Below, one piece after another: positions 53,652 to 63,706 of a stretch of 64,000 bases of DNA. The position numbers were made by a program, and so were the translations under genes. Location: contig NZ_CABKRX010000087.1 in assembly GCF_902374955.1 (NCBI RefSeq), positions 124,001 to 188,000 of the forward strand. Reading direction: 5' to 3'. The notes under the pieces were generated by a model that searched no databases, was not told the DNA's origin, and saw only the letters and a program-made list of their open reading frames with translations. How positions within the stretch are numbered: the first letter of the stretch is position 1; every line of letters starts with the position of its first letter. The DNA comes from Bacillus massilioanorexius (GTDB taxonomy: Bacteria; Bacillota; Bacilli; Bacillales; DSM-1321).

Positions 53652-55303
53652 TGCTTAGCTCTTCGACTTACAAAGTAGATCGTCGTGATGCAAAACTTTC
53701 AATGGCACATTTTTATGTTGCTTTTGTAGCTTTGGCACTTGGTGGCCTAGCTGGTTTACTTCAAACATTAGTACGTACTGGAAAACTAGAGCTTCCTTTT
53801 GGAATTACCTATTACCAAGTTCTTACGGTTCATGGAGTTTTACTTGGCCTTATCCTTACAACGTTTTTTATTTTAGGTTTTCAATTTGCAGCAGTGAGCC
53901 GAACAACCGGTACTTTATCAAATGGCGCAAGAAAAGCAGGATGGATTGGTTTTACTTTAATGACTATTGGAACTGCTATGGCAGCAACTATGGTCCTATT
54001 AAACGAGGCTTCGGTACTATTTACATTTTATGCACCGTTAAAAGCACACCCGATTTTTTATATCGGTCTTACACTGGTCGTTGTCGGAAGCTGGTTCGCT
54101 TGTGGAGCAATGATTTCTAATTATGTAAGATGGCGCAAACAAAACAAAGGAAAAGTTAGTCCCCTCCTTACATTCATGGTTGTGATTAACTCTGTCTTAT
54201 GGATTGTTGCAACAATTGGTGTTGCTTCAACTGTACTTATTCAAATGCTACCTTGGTCATTAGGTCTTGTAGATACTATTGATGTACTAATTAGTAGAAC
54301 GCTGTTTTGGTATTTCGGACATCCGCTTGTATATTTCTGGCTACTTCCTGCTTATATGTGCTGGTATGTCGTTATTCCAAAAGTACTTAACACAAAAATT
54401 TTCTCGGATTCTTTAGCACGTATGTCATTCATATTGTTTTTATTGTTCTCTGTTCCAGTAGGATTTCACCATCAGTTACTTGAACCGGGTATTGATCCAG
54501 CATGGAAGTTCTTACAAGTCATTTTAACATTCTTGGTAGTAATCCCTTCTTTAATGACTGCGTTTTCTTTATTTGGTACTTTTGAAATGTATGGACGTTC
54601 TAAAGGTGCTACTGGGTTATTTGGATGGATTAAAAAGCTTCCATGGGGCGATGCACGATTTGTTGTTCCATTTATTGGAATGATTTCATTTATCCCTGCG
54701 GGTGCAGGTGGTATGGTAAACGCGTCAAATCAATTAAACCAAGTTGTACATAATACAGTTTGGGTTACCGGACATTTCCATTTAACTTTAGCAACTGCTG
54801 TTGTCTTGACTTTCTTCGGTATCTCATATTGGTTAGTACCTCATTTAACTGGTCGAGTATTAACGAAAAAAATGAATAAATTAGCGATTGTTCAAGCTAT
54901 ATTCTGGTCAATAGGGATGGCATTTATGTCTGGAGCGATGCATGCGGCTGGTTTACTTGGTGCACCGCGCCGATCATCATATTCAACTTATGGTGAAGCA
55001 GAAAGAGCACTTGATTGGATTCCGTATCAAGTAGCACAAGCTGTTGGTGGAACAATTCTTTTCATAGGAATTATCTTGATTCTAATTATTTTCATCAATT
55101 TAGCATTCTTAGCGCCTAAGGGTGAACAAGAATTCCCAGTTGGTGAAGCAGCTGAAAACGCTGAAAAGCCCCCACTTGTATTTGAAAATTGGAAATTATG
55201 GTTAGGAATTACCGTTATATTAATCTTATTTGCTTATACAATACCGTTCATAGATATGATTCAAAATGCACCACCAGGCTCAAAAGGCTATAAGCTTTGG
55301 TAA
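53651..55303 (+). CDS. cbaA: b(o/a)3-type cytochrome c oxidase subunit I
   Basis: 550 residues, about 13 helices. VHGVLLGL (low-spin haem His, about 60), FGHPLVYFWLLPAYMCWY (CuB His, about 222), GFHHQLLEP (CuB His pair, about 273) and VTGHFHLTLA (haem ligands, about 373) are all present. Lacks the cross-linked Tyr position of A-type enzymes, as B-type (ba3) oxidases do in helix VI. Terminal O2 reduction, proton pumping. Third gene of cbaDBA. Confidence 0.94.
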   Translation: MLSSSTYKVDRRDAKLSMAHFYVAFVALALGGLAGLLQTLVRTGKLELPFGITYYQVLTVHGVLLGLILTTFFILGFQFAAVSRTTGTLSNGARKAGWIGFTLMTIGTAMAATMVLLNEASVLFTFYAPLKAHPIFYIGLTLVVVGSWFACGAMISNYVRWRKQNKGKVSPLLTFMVVINSVLWIVATIGVASTVLIQMLPWSLGLVDTIDVLISRTLFWYFGHPLVYFWLLPAYMCWYVVIPKVLNTKIFSDSLARMSFILFLLFSVPVGFHHQLLEPGIDPAWKFLQVILTFLVVIPSLMTAFSLFGTFEMYGRSKGATGLFGWIKKLPWGDARFVVPFIGMISFIPAGAGGMVNASNQLNQVVHNTVWVTGHFHLTLATAVVLTFFGISYWLVPHLTGRVLTKKMNKLAIVQAIFWSIGMAFMSGAMHAAGLLGAPRRSSYSTYGEAERALDWIPYQVAQAVGGTILFIGIILILIIFINLAFLAPKGEQEFPVGEAAENAEKPPLVFENWKLWLGITVILILFAYTIPFIDMIQNAPPGSKGYKLW

Positions 55304-55308
55304 TAAAC

Positions 55309-55342
55309 AATAAGCTCCTAAACCAATGGTTTAGGAGCTTAT
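55309..55342. terminator. bidirectional terminator
   Basis: AAGCTCCTAAACC / GGTTTAGGAGCTT around AAT, between convergent genes. Confidence 0.85.
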
Positions 55343-56269
55343 ATTATTACTTCTATACTTTTTAAAAAGAAAATCTAAATTTGTACTAGCCACGATCGCA
55401 CTTGTAAAGATAATAGCTCCACCAACTAGTTGTAAGATCGTGATGCTTTCATCAAAAAGTACAATTCCAATAATCATTGCCGCTAATGGTTCTACTGTTG
55501 ATAAGATTGATGCCCTGCTGCTCTCAATGACTTTTAAGCCTTCGGTATACAATAAATAGGCAAAAACAGTAGATATAACACATAATCCTAATACAAGAAG
55601 TATAGCTTTCTTACTTAATAATAAATCAAGTTTAGTCCATATTCTCGTAGCAGGAATCAAGACAATGGATGCAATAAAAAAAGTATATAAGCTTATAGTA
55701 AAGGCTGTATATTTCTTGATAGCAAATTTTCCAAAAATACTATACAAGGCATACCCAAAACCTGCTCCTAGCCCTATTAAGTACCCTTTCACATTACCAT
55801 TTCCTACTATATCTCCATTTAGTCCCGTTACTAAAAAACAACCAAATAAAGTCATTATTAATAGAAATAATTTACTGATTGTAATTCGTTCCTTCAAAAA
55901 CATAACAGACATAATCATAACAAATGCAGGAGCTGTATATAGCAATATGACCGCTACTGAAATCGAAAGCATGTTCATACTTGTAAAATAAGCCCAATTA
56001 AAAAATGCGATACTTAAAATTCCTGTTCCAAAAAACAAGTATACATCTCTCACACGAATGGATATTTGATCCCTTTTTTGAAACAATCCATAAGTAAATA
56101 AAATTAAACATGAAAACATAACACGAATTGTTACGATTTCCATCGCATTAAAACCTATCTCGTTAAGTCCCTTAACAAAGATGCCTATCATACCCCAAAA
56201 TAATGCAGCAATTGTAATATACCCACTATATAAAATGGCTTTTGACTTGGTCATTTTTCTTTTTTCCAT
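55331..56269 (-). CDS. EamA/DMT family exporter
   Basis: About 312 residues, ten helices in two EamA repeats (ALFWGMIGIFVKGLNEIGF near the start; ESSRASILSTVEPLAAMIIG in the second half). Start uncertain: ATG at 56269 or 56254, neither with an ideal ribosome site. Substrate unknown, perhaps an amino acid or metabolite. A second, unlinked EamA gene is at 25719. Confidence 0.85.
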   Translation of the reverse strand: MEKRKMTKSKAILYSGYITIAALFWGMIGIFVKGLNEIGFNAMEIVTIRVMFSCLILFTYGLFQKRDQISIRVRDVYLFFGTGILSIAFFNWAYFTSMNMLSISVAVILLYTAPAFVMIMSVMFLKERITISKLFLLIMTLFGCFLVTGLNGDIVGNGNVKGYLIGLGAGFGYALYSIFGKFAIKKYTAFTISLYTFFIASIVLIPATRIWTKLDLLLSKKAILLVLGLCVISTVFAYLLYTEGLKVIESSRASILSTVEPLAAMIIGIVLFDESITILQLVGGAIIFTSAIVASTNLDFLFKKYRSNNISS

Positions 56270-56310
56270 CCCCAATTCTTTAAAATAGAAAAAAATCACA
56301 TATGACTGTA

Positions 56311-57834
56311 TTACATTTCTAGTTTGTATATTTGAGCATACTTATTTTTTAAATAATCAATTAAATATTGTACATTTAGCCCTTCTCCCGTAATGTCTTG
56401 AAGCAATTGTAACGGATCCTTCAATTTACCATATTGATGAATATTATCATTCAACCATTCTTTTATTAAAGAAAGATCACCTGTTTCTAAATGACGGTCA
56501 AAATCTGGGATATCTTTTAACATAGCGTTTTTAAATTGAGCAGCATACATATAACCTAATGCATATGAAGGGAAATACCCAAAACTTCCTCCTGCCCAGT
56601 GAACATCCTGAAGAACACCTTCTCCATCATTTTTAGGTTCAATCCCAAGATATTCCTTATATTTTTCATTCCATATTTTCGGTAAGTCTGCCACTTCAAT
56701 TTCTTCATTTATTAACGCTTTTTCAATTTCATAGCGAATCATGATATGGAGTGGATACGTTAACTCATCTGCTTCAATTCTAATTAAAGATGGTTTTGAT
56801 TGATTGATAGCATTGTAATAGTCATCTAAATCGATGTTACCAAACTGAGATGATACAGTTTGCTGTAACAGTGGGTAGTTTTTTTTCCAGAAACTATAAT
56901 TTCTCCCTACGAAGTTTTCATAGAACAACGATTGTGATTCATGAATTCCCATAGATGTACCTGAAGAAAGAAGTGTACCTTCTAAATCTTTTGATATGTT
57001 TTGTTCATAAAGGGCATGGCCACATTCATGTATAGTTCCAAAAATAGCTGAACGAAAATCACTTTCATCATATTTCGTTGTAATTCTGACATCGCCAGAG
57101 TTAATAGTAATTTCAAAAGGATGTACCGTTTCATCTAGTCGGCCTGCATCAAAATCATATTGTAACTGCTTTAAAATTTCCAAACTAAATGCCTCTTGTT
57201 TTTCCTTTGGAAAATGCTCAAATAAAAAGCCCGCATCTAGTTTATGATCACTTTCCGCTATTTGCTGAACTAGTGGAACAATTTCCTCTCTTAACGTTCC
57301 GAAGACTTGATCTAAAACGTCTACAGTCATTCCTGGTTCATATAAGTCTAGTAACGTATTATATTTATTGCCTTCATATCCCCAATACGAGATAAATTTA
57401 CGATTAAACTCAACGATTTTTTCAAGGTATGGTTGAAACAAAGTAAAATCTGAAGAAGCTTTTGCTTCTTCCCATATACTCTCTGCTTTTGTAACCAATA
57501 CTGTATACTCTTTATGTTCTTCTTGAGGGATTTTCTTATTACGTTCATATTCTTTCTTACACTCTTCAACTAACTTTTGCGAAATTTGAGATAGTTTGTT
57601 ATATACCTCTTCTTTAGATAATGCTTCTATGTATGATGCCATTTCATCACTCGTTGACATCGAAAAAACCTCAGATGAAAGTAACCCTATAACTTCTGAT
57701 CTTTGATTAACTCCTTTTTTAGGAGCACCTGTACGCAAATCCCAATAAATTAAGTTTAACGCTTCCTCATATGCCACGATTTTTTTTACGAGTCGTAGAA
57801 ATTTTTCTTCTGTCGCTAAAATCTCATTTGTCAT
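56311..57834 (-). CDS. ypwA: M32 family carboxypeptidase (YpwA)
   Basis: 507 residues from the ATG at 57834 (AAAGGAGG 7 bases before; the ATG at 57840 is too close). Zinc motif IHECGHALYE at about 266 (HEXXH), IHESQSLFYENFVGR at about 296 with the third ligand, and HIMIRYEIEKALI at about 350 are the M32/Taq carboxypeptidase signatures. Cytoplasmic metallocarboxypeptidase. Confidence 0.95.
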   Translation of the reverse strand: MTNEILATEEKFLRLVKKIVAYEEALNLIYWDLRTGAPKKGVNQRSEVIGLLSSEVFSMSTSDEMASYIEALSKEEVYNKLSQISQKLVEECKKEYERNKKIPQEEHKEYTVLVTKAESIWEEAKASSDFTLFQPYLEKIVEFNRKFISYWGYEGNKYNTLLDLYEPGMTVDVLDQVFGTLREEIVPLVQQIAESDHKLDAGFLFEHFPKEKQEAFSLEILKQLQYDFDAGRLDETVHPFEITINSGDVRITTKYDESDFRSAIFGTIHECGHALYEQNISKDLEGTLLSSGTSMGIHESQSLFYENFVGRNYSFWKKNYPLLQQTVSSQFGNIDLDDYYNAINQSKPSLIRIEADELTYPLHIMIRYEIEKALINEEIEVADLPKIWNEKYKEYLGIEPKNDGEGVLQDVHWAGGSFGYFPSYALGYMYAAQFKNAMLKDIPDFDRHLETGDLSLIKEWLNDNIHQYGKLKDPLQLLQDITGEGLNVQYLIDYLKNKYAQIYKLEM

Positions 57835-57947
57835 GTTCATTCCTCCTTTATTCCTTCCATTCTATCATAATACATACACAAGAAAAATTGACCATAGAAA
57901 TTACTCTTAGTTTCCGACATTCTTTTCAATTCAAAAATGATACAAAA

Positions 57948-57995
57948 AAAGGGGCTATCTGAAAAGTGATTTTTTATCGCTTTTCAGAAGCCCCT
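57948..57995 (-). terminator. terminator of the helicase gene
   Basis: GGGGCT..CTGAAAAG pairs with CTTTTCAG.AGCCCC; A-run on the left gives the minus-strand T tail. Confidence 0.8.
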
Positions 57996-58000
57996 ATTTG

Positions 58001-59932
58001 CTAAGCTTTCTCTACTGGCGTGACTGGCAATACGTTTTTAACCGCTTGAAGCACTTCTGAATCAAGTTGATTATCAATAAAAATCTGAACCTGTCCGCTA
58101 TCATTACTTGTACGAATTAAACGACCGATACCTTGTCTTAAACGCAATATCATATATGGTAAGTCCACTTCATTGAATGGATTATTTACCGCTTGTCTCT
58201 TCGCCTGGAAGACAGGATCATTTGGTGGGAACGGTAATCCGTAAATAATGACATTATTTAGAGATTTCCCAGGTATATCTAGTCCTTCCCACATGTGATA
58301 AGAACATAATACAGACGCTTCATTGCTCTGGAATTTCTTAACGGTTTTACTCATTTCTTCATCACCCTCAAAGTAGACAGGAAAATCAAGTTTCTCTTGT
58401 TCCAGTTGTGAACGAAAAGCTTTCATTTCCTCAATTGAAGGAAATAGAACTAGTGAACTTCCATTATTATTACGAATACTATTTATTACCGCTGCATTTT
58501 TTTGTTGTAGTTCTTCCTTGTTATAAGGAGTTAGAATGATTTTCATAACCTCATCGTAATCGAAAGGAGACTCTACAGAAAAGCTGCTGTAATTTTCAAT
58601 TCCTAAACTATTAGCTATATAATCAAATGAACCATTTTCAGATAATGTCGCAGATGAAAAAATATACGGCATACTTTTTGCGAATACTTCGTTCGATAGT
58701 ATATCACTTACTAATCTCGGCATGATCACAAGGCAAGAATTTAATTCATCTTTTTCTAGCCAAACAACTGCGTTTTGACCGTTTGAAAATAATGAAAGTG
58801 AATACGATATTTGCTCTAAATATTCTTCACTAACACGCACACTATATTCATCTACAGTGTGAAGTTCAGCTTCAAATACTAAGCTTTCTAAAACTTGTTC
58901 AATTTGATTCTGAAGCTTTTGTGCTTTTTCAACAATCTTAGCTGTAGATTGTAATTCATAACGATGCGAACCAATAATTTGTTTGCTATGTCCATGTAAA
59001 TCTTTGAAGAATAGTTCATTATAGTAAATAGTATCTTCAATTAACTCTAAAGTTTCTTCCCTCATATCATTAGCTAGTAATGAAGTTAGAACCTCAGAAA
59101 TCATATCTTCTGAAATTTTGTACGTAAGTCCTTTTTGTGCTGAAAATTCTAAAAGATGACCTTCATCAAAAATCACTGCACTGTATTCTGGTAGTAACGG
59201 AAGCTGCCCTTCTCTTTTACGAGACTCTTTCGTCCAGACGTGCTCCATAAAAAAGTCATGGGAGCAAACGATTAAATCAATGGCTTTACGATAATGATCA
59301 CGGGATAATGTTTGTCCACAGCGATGACGATTGTCACAAGTAAAGCAATTTTGTAATGAATCCCAGCCTACCTTCTTCCATTCCTCATCTGTTAAATAGG
59401 CATAATCTTTACGATCCCCATAGACTTCAAATTTTGTTAAAGAAGAATGGTCATGGATGAAGCTTGGGAGCTCCTCTTGTAGTCTGTCAATGTTTTCATT
59501 ATCTTCGCTCAAAACCGCTTTATCCACCTTGTTTAAGCACACATATTGATCTCGTGCTTTGGCTAGACGCACATCAATGTCCAACCCTAAACATTTTGAT
59601 ATTTTCTCGATGTCTCCTTCTTCTTTTACCAACTGTTCAATTAATGTTTCATCGGCACATGAAATAATAGCTGGACGATTCGTATATCGTGCATAGCAAA
59701 TTGCATATAGTAGGTATACTATTGTTTTACCTGTTCCTACTCCTGCTTCTGCAAAGATGGTTTTCTTTTCTTTAAAAGCTTTTTCTAATTGAAAAGCCAT
59801 AAAAATTTGTTCATCTCTTAATTCGAAACCTTTTTCAGGTAATATGTCGTAAAAGACATCTCCAATCCACTCAGATAATTTATCATAAAAAGCTTCATTT
59901 TTTGCAACTGTAAATGGAAGTGTTTTCAGCAT
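58001..59932 (-). CDS. ypvA: DinG-type (XPD-like) DNA helicase, YpvA
   Basis: 643 residues. Walker A AEAGVGTGKTIVYLL at about 61, four Cys for an iron-sulfur cluster (Cys of VCLNKVD at about 111; CFTCDNRHRC at about 187-196), the Walker B box VIFDEGHLLEF at about 258 and motif VI LRLRQGIGRLIRTSNDSG at about 600. 5'-3' superfamily 2 helicase; Bacillus has this beside a DinG with nuclease domain. DEGH replaces the usual DEAH. Confidence 0.92.
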   Translation of the reverse strand: MLKTLPFTVAKNEAFYDKLSEWIGDVFYDILPEKGFELRDEQIFMAFQLEKAFKEKKTIFAEAGVGTGKTIVYLLYAICYARYTNRPAIISCADETLIEQLVKEEGDIEKISKCLGLDIDVRLAKARDQYVCLNKVDKAVLSEDNENIDRLQEELPSFIHDHSSLTKFEVYGDRKDYAYLTDEEWKKVGWDSLQNCFTCDNRHRCGQTLSRDHYRKAIDLIVCSHDFFMEHVWTKESRKREGQLPLLPEYSAVIFDEGHLLEFSAQKGLTYKISEDMISEVLTSLLANDMREETLELIEDTIYYNELFFKDLHGHSKQIIGSHRYELQSTAKIVEKAQKLQNQIEQVLESLVFEAELHTVDEYSVRVSEEYLEQISYSLSLFSNGQNAVVWLEKDELNSCLVIMPRLVSDILSNEVFAKSMPYIFSSATLSENGSFDYIANSLGIENYSSFSVESPFDYDEVMKIILTPYNKEELQQKNAAVINSIRNNNGSSLVLFPSIEEMKAFRSQLEQEKLDFPVYFEGDEEMSKTVKKFQSNEASVLCSYHMWEGLDIPGKSLNNVIIYGLPFPPNDPVFQAKRQAVNNPFNEVDLPYMILRLRQGIGRLIRTSNDSGQVQIFIDNQLDSEVLQAVKNVLPVTPVEKA

Positions 59933-59970
59933 CTCTTAATTCCTTTCTGCCCTACTAAAGAATAGCAGCC

Positions 59971-60016
59971 AAAAAAAATGGCAAGAAAGCATGTTTTATC
60001 TCTCTGCCAATTTTTT
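59971..60016 (-). terminator. ypsC terminator
   Basis: Minus strand TTGGCAGAGAGA / TTTCTTGCCA imperfect stem with TTTTTTTT tail. Confidence 0.6.
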
Positions 60017-60059
60017 GAGCTGTACATAATTATGTTTATTTTTCTTATGTTATGCTAGA

Positions 60060-61211
60060 TTATTTTTCTTTTCTTGGAGGACGTTTCCCCCAATATTGAT
60101 ATAAATCAGTGCGAATAAATCCGTTAAATAGTTTTCGCTTCTTTGTAGCTGGCTTTCCATATAGTCTCTCAAAATCCTCATTTGAAGTTAAGATATAGAC
60201 TGACCAAGTTTCATACTGAGAAAATAGTTTTCCCATATCTGTATACATTTTCTCAACAATCGGCTTATCACCTAAACGTTCGCCATACGGTGGATTAGCT
60301 ACTATGACACCATAGTTCTCATACTTTTCATTTATTGTTAGGTCGCTTACTTGCATTTGTTTAAAAGTAATTAAATCGCCTAGCCCTGCTTCCACACTAT
60401 TTCTCTTCGCAATTTCTACCATTTTATGATCAATATCGTAACCAGAAATTTGAAGCGGTTGATCATAATTTGCCAAGCTATCTGCTTCATCACGAACTTG
60501 ATCCCAAATTTCCGTTGGAATCCATGGCCAATCTTCAGAAACAAACTCTCTATTAAAGCCTGGAGCGATATTTTGACCGATTAATGCTGCTTCAATAGGA
60601 ATTGTACCCGAACCACAAAATGGATCAATAAAAGGTCTATCTGGATGCCAATTTGAAAGCATGACTAACGCAGCCGCTAATGTCTCTTTAAGTGGAGCCT
60701 CACCTTGGTCTACTCTATACCCACGTTTATGTAAACCTACCCCAGATGTATCTAATGTTATCGTTGCAATATCCTTTAATAAAGCAACTTCAATTTTAAA
60801 AAGTGGACCATTTTCTTCAAACCACGCAATTCGTTTATATGCTACTTTTAGTCGTTCAACAATGGCTTTCTTAACGATTGCCTGACAATCTGAAATACTA
60901 AATAATTTAGATTTCAAAGATTTTCCTGATACCGGGAATTCACCGTCTTCTGTAATATATTTTTCCCAAGGAATTGCTTTAGTTTGTTGAAATAAGTCTT
61001 CAAAAGTTGTTGCTTTAAATTTGGCGATTTCAATCTTGATGCGATCTGCTGTACGTAACCACATATTAGCTTTTGCTATAGCTGTCTCATCACCTTTAAA
61101 CACAACTTTCCCATTATCAACGGTGCATTCGTACCCTAGATTTCTTACTTCTTTCGCGACAAGAGCCTCAAGTCCCATCGCTGCTGTTGCTATAATTGTA
61201 TATTGTGCCAT
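60060..61211 (-). CDS. ypsC: THUMP-domain RNA methyltransferase (YpsC, RlmL/K-like)
   Basis: 383 residues: N-terminal ferredoxin-like/THUMP domain (MGLEALVAKEVRNLGYE...; to about 155), then a Rossmann methyltransferase with PFIDPFCGSGTIPIEAA at about 193 and the NPPYGERLGD catalytic motif at about 307. Likely makes m2G in 23S rRNA or a related mark. Next upstream element is rnpB. Confidence 0.93.
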   Translation of the reverse strand: MAQYTIIATAAMGLEALVAKEVRNLGYECTVDNGKVVFKGDETAIAKANMWLRTADRIKIEIAKFKATTFEDLFQQTKAIPWEKYITEDGEFPVSGKSLKSKLFSISDCQAIVKKAIVERLKVAYKRIAWFEENGPLFKIEVALLKDIATITLDTSGVGLHKRGYRVDQGEAPLKETLAAALVMLSNWHPDRPFIDPFCGSGTIPIEAALIGQNIAPGFNREFVSEDWPWIPTEIWDQVRDEADSLANYDQPLQISGYDIDHKMVEIAKRNSVEAGLGDLITFKQMQVSDLTINEKYENYGVIVANPPYGERLGDKPIVEKMYTDMGKLFSQYETWSVYILTSNEDFERLYGKPATKKRKLFNGFIRTDLYQYWGKRPPRKEK

Positions 61212-61335
61212 ATTATCACCTTTTACTAATTTTAACTTTTTTCCTTTTATTCATTCAGAAATAGTATCTATAGAAATATTATTAATAAAACATTCATTTC
61301 ACCAATATTTTACTTGATATCTATTATAACAATAA

Positions 61336-61362
61336 AGACTCTCCTCTTAAAGGAGAGTCTAC
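61336..61362 (-). terminator. rnpB terminator
   Basis: AGACTCTCCT / AGGAGAGTCT perfect stem, CTTAA loop, TTTATTGTT on the minus strand. Confidence 0.85.
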
Positions 61363-61391
61363 TGTTTAACATAATGAGTTAATATTATTTT

Positions 61392-61799
61392 GATAACGCT
61401 CTATAAGCCATGTTTTGTTCCTTCGTACTGCAAATGATTATAAATAATCTCGTACAAAGGCGGCAATCATCTATCTACAAGTATTAACTTGTCCTTTACC
61501 TCGTTCATTTCCAAGGTGAAAGGTGCCCCTACCTATATTTGGGTTTCTCGCTCGTGGGGTTTACCCGTTCCACCCTTCTCATTTCTGAAAAGGCTTCGTC
61601 ACTGTGGCACTTTTATAGGGTTGTACCATATCCATAACGGACTTAGGTAGTTTCCCGGCCGTCAGTCTTCCAGACTGCCCTAGCTTATTTTTTCACTAGG
61701 CACGAACACTACAAGCATCTCAGCTTGTGCGAGCATGGACTTTCCTCTACAAACACATAATGTGATTGCAGCGATTACCCGAACGTCATCAAAGATAAC
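61392..61799 (-). ncRNA. rnpB: RNase P RNA, type B
   Basis: Direct sequence match to the B. subtilis-type RNA as read on the minus strand: GTTCGGGTAATCGCTGCA, AGAGGAAAGTCCATGCTCGC, AAAGTGCCACAGTGACGAAG, GGTGGAACGGGTAAACCCC, GCGAGAAACCCAAAT, TAGATAGATGATTGCCGCC, and GTACGAAGGAACAAAACATGG-type 3' end. Both ends (GTTATCTTTGATG at 5', GCTTATAGAGCGTTATC at 3') pair in P1. Catalytic subunit for tRNA 5' maturation. Lies between gpsB and ypsC as in B. subtilis. Confidence 0.97.
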
Positions 61800-61806
61800 A
61801 TTAATC

Positions 61807-61835
61807 ATTATATGGCTTTGATATAAAAATATCAA
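61807..61835 (-). promoter_or_regulatory. sigma-A promoter of rnpB
   Basis: TTGATA - 17 bases - TATAAT, eight bases before the RNA 5' end. Near-consensus, as expected for a stable RNA. Confidence 0.85.
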
Positions 61836-61905
61836 GAAAAATATCGTACAAACAGTATTTACCTATATTACAAATAATAGGTATGAAGTATGTAATGTTT
61901 CATCA

Positions 61906-62220
61906 TTATTCGTACAATTTATTTCCGAAGACATGTTTCTCAAGATTAGACAAACGTTTTAATATATCAAAATTAGTAGTACCTGGAGCTGCTTGTTGGT
62001 ATGAAGCAGTAGTAGGACGATTATTATTGTCTTCAAGCTTCTTACGTAACTTTACATTCTCTTGTTTCAATTCTTCAATTTCTTGATGAAATGTTTCATA
62101 GTCACGAATTATCAAATCTAAAAATTGGTCAACATCTTCTGGCTTATAGCCTCTCATTCCAGATTTAAATTCTTTTTCTAATATATCTTTCGCCGTTAAC
62201 TTTATTTTATCCGACAACAT
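61906..62220 (-). CDS. gpsB: cell division protein GpsB
   Basis: 104 residues from the ATG at 62220 (GAGGTG upstream). DivIVA-like N-domain (TAKDILEKEFKSGMRGYKPEDV), coiled coil, a short PTTAS linker and the C-terminal FDILKRLSNLEKHVFG hexamerisation helix. Coordinates penicillin-binding proteins at the division site and lateral wall. Confidence 0.95.
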   Translation of the reverse strand: MLSDKIKLTAKDILEKEFKSGMRGYKPEDVDQFLDLIIRDYETFHQEIEELKQENVKLRKKLEDNNNRPTTASYQQAAPGTTNFDILKRLSNLEKHVFGNKLYE

Positions 62221-62350
62221 CAGATTCACCTCAATATGTATGCCATTCATTGACTTTTATTTTATTTTTTCAAAAAGCTTATACTTTGTCAATTTATCAT
62301 ATCAAATATTAGTAAAAATAACGATAATTATTTAATATAATTGTCAATTT

Positions 62351-62908
62351 CTAATAATTATTATGTTCAAATGCATCTTCTTCTATTAATTGTTGAATAT
62401 CATAAAAATCAATATTCAATATTTCATATGGATTATACTCTTGATATTCCTTTGCAGCTTTCACAATATATTGTGGAGACCCTTCTTTTTCATAATCATA
62501 CACTACCAGCAATCCATCAGATTTTTGCAAAAGAAATTGATCTCTATTTTTGAATTGTATGGGACTTATATAAGGCTTATGAGAAATACTTTCCACAAAA
62601 TCAGCTTGAGAGACAATATATTCGTAATACTCCTTATTTTTTTCACTCCAATTAGCCTCTTGTTGTAAAAATGGAGTAATAACGGCTAGCTGTAATTGGG
62701 GATATTGCTCTCTAAGCAGTAATGTAACTTCTGCAGCCCATAACTCTACACCGAGTTGACCTGTAATAATCACCCATTCTAAACCATCATCAATTAAGTG
62801 AATCAACCGTCTTAATAGCGCTTTTTTAATATATTCAACTTCTTTTGCTTCATTACTGTAAATACCCAATTCATAATTTTTATAACCTGTTACGTATAAA
62901 ATTTTCAA
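62351..62908 (-). CDS. ypsA: YpsA family protein (SLOG fold)
   Basis: 185 residues from the TTG at 62908 (AAAGGAG 9 bases upstream). GYKNYELGIY, WVIITGQLGVELWAAEV and SDGLLVVYDYEKEGSP follow B. subtilis YpsA closely. SLOG-fold nucleotide-binding protein tied to division through gpsB, its neighbour. Confidence 0.93.
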   Translation of the reverse strand: MKILYVTGYKNYELGIYSNEAKEVEYIKKALLRRLIHLIDDGLEWVIITGQLGVELWAAEVTLLLREQYPQLQLAVITPFLQQEANWSEKNKEYYEYIVSQADFVESISHKPYISPIQFKNRDQFLLQKSDGLLVVYDYEKEGSPQYIVKAAKEYQEYNPYEILNIDFYDIQQLIEEDAFEHNNY

Positions 62909-63010
62909 TGTAGTAAACTCCTTTATTCCCATATATAAAATATACTAAGTTTACTTTCTGCACCACATCATTTTTATGTATTAAAGGGCGAGTGTATCAT
63001 AGAAACCACA

Positions 63011-63036
63011 TAAAAGAAAGGGCTGATATTCAGCCC
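63011..63036 (-). terminator. cotD terminator
   Basis: GGGCTGA / TCAGCCC around AT(A)T, then TTTCTTTTATG on the minus strand. Confidence 0.7.
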
Positions 63037-63045
63037 CATTTCTTC

Positions 63046-63522
63046 TTAACAAAATGGTCTTGGTGGACAGAAACAGCTAGGCATTGGTGGAGGCAAAGGA
63101 CCACACATTACTTGTTGATTACAACATTCATTCACAACAGATTGAGTATGTGGAAAATAGTGCTGATGTTGATATACATGTTCATTCACTGTAGTAGTAT
63201 GAGTTGGGTGAATATGCGGTACGATATGCTTGAATACATTTTTCTGTACAATTTGTTGAGTTGGACTTACTTGTGCTGGCATAGTTTGTGTCGGAGCAAC
63301 ATTTGTAGGGCCAAATTGTGGTGAGCCGCCAAAACCTGGTCCACCAAAACCTGGTCCCATCATCGATGGACTTACTTGTGTTGGGTACCCTGGAGCCATT
63401 GTTGCTGGACTTACTTGCGATGGACCACACCATTGTAAGTTCATATTTCCACCTGGTTTAGCAGCTGGACTAGTATATGAAGGTGCCACCATACTAGGAA
63501 CTCCACTGAATTTTTTCTCCAT
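63046..63522 (-). CDS. cotD: spore coat protein CotD family
   Basis: 158 residues. The conserved core FKHIVPHIHPTHTTTVNEHV then HQHYFPHTQSVVNE, ending in Cys/Pro-rich CGPLPPP...CFCPPRPFC. The N-terminal 80 residues are Pro/Gly/Met-rich (GPGFGGPGFGG), longer than in B. subtilis CotD (75 residues). Structural protein of the inner coat. AAAGGGG upstream of the ATG. Confidence 0.92.
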   Translation of the reverse strand: MEKKFSGVPSMVAPSYTSPAAKPGGNMNLQWCGPSQVSPATMAPGYPTQVSPSMMGPGFGGPGFGGSPQFGPTNVAPTQTMPAQVSPTQQIVQKNVFKHIVPHIHPTHTTTVNEHVYQHQHYFPHTQSVVNECCNQQVMCGPLPPPMPSCFCPPRPFC

Positions 63523-63610
63523 TGAAGTGTCCCCTTTCTACATAGATTATTTTTACATTAACAGACTATGTAGAATGAAAGGCACATGTACTAGTCAAAT
63601 AACCCAATTA

Positions 63611-63706
63611 TTATAAAAAAGCATAAAAACTATTTCTCATAACTGTAAAAACAACCATCGTTAAACAAAGTACAACGAAAAAAAGAAATAAGATTGTTTT
63701 TTGCAT
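63611..63706 (-). CDS. 31-residue membrane peptide next to cotD
   Basis: ATG at 63706, GAGGG 6-7 bases upstream, stop at 63611. One hydrophobic helix (TILFLFFVVLCLTMVVFTVM) and a short tail RNSFYAFL. Same strand as cotD, 88 bases before it. Resembles small sporulation-type membrane peptides in size; nothing known. Confidence 0.45.
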   Translation of the reverse strand: MQKTILFLFFVVLCLTMVVFTVMRNSFYAFL

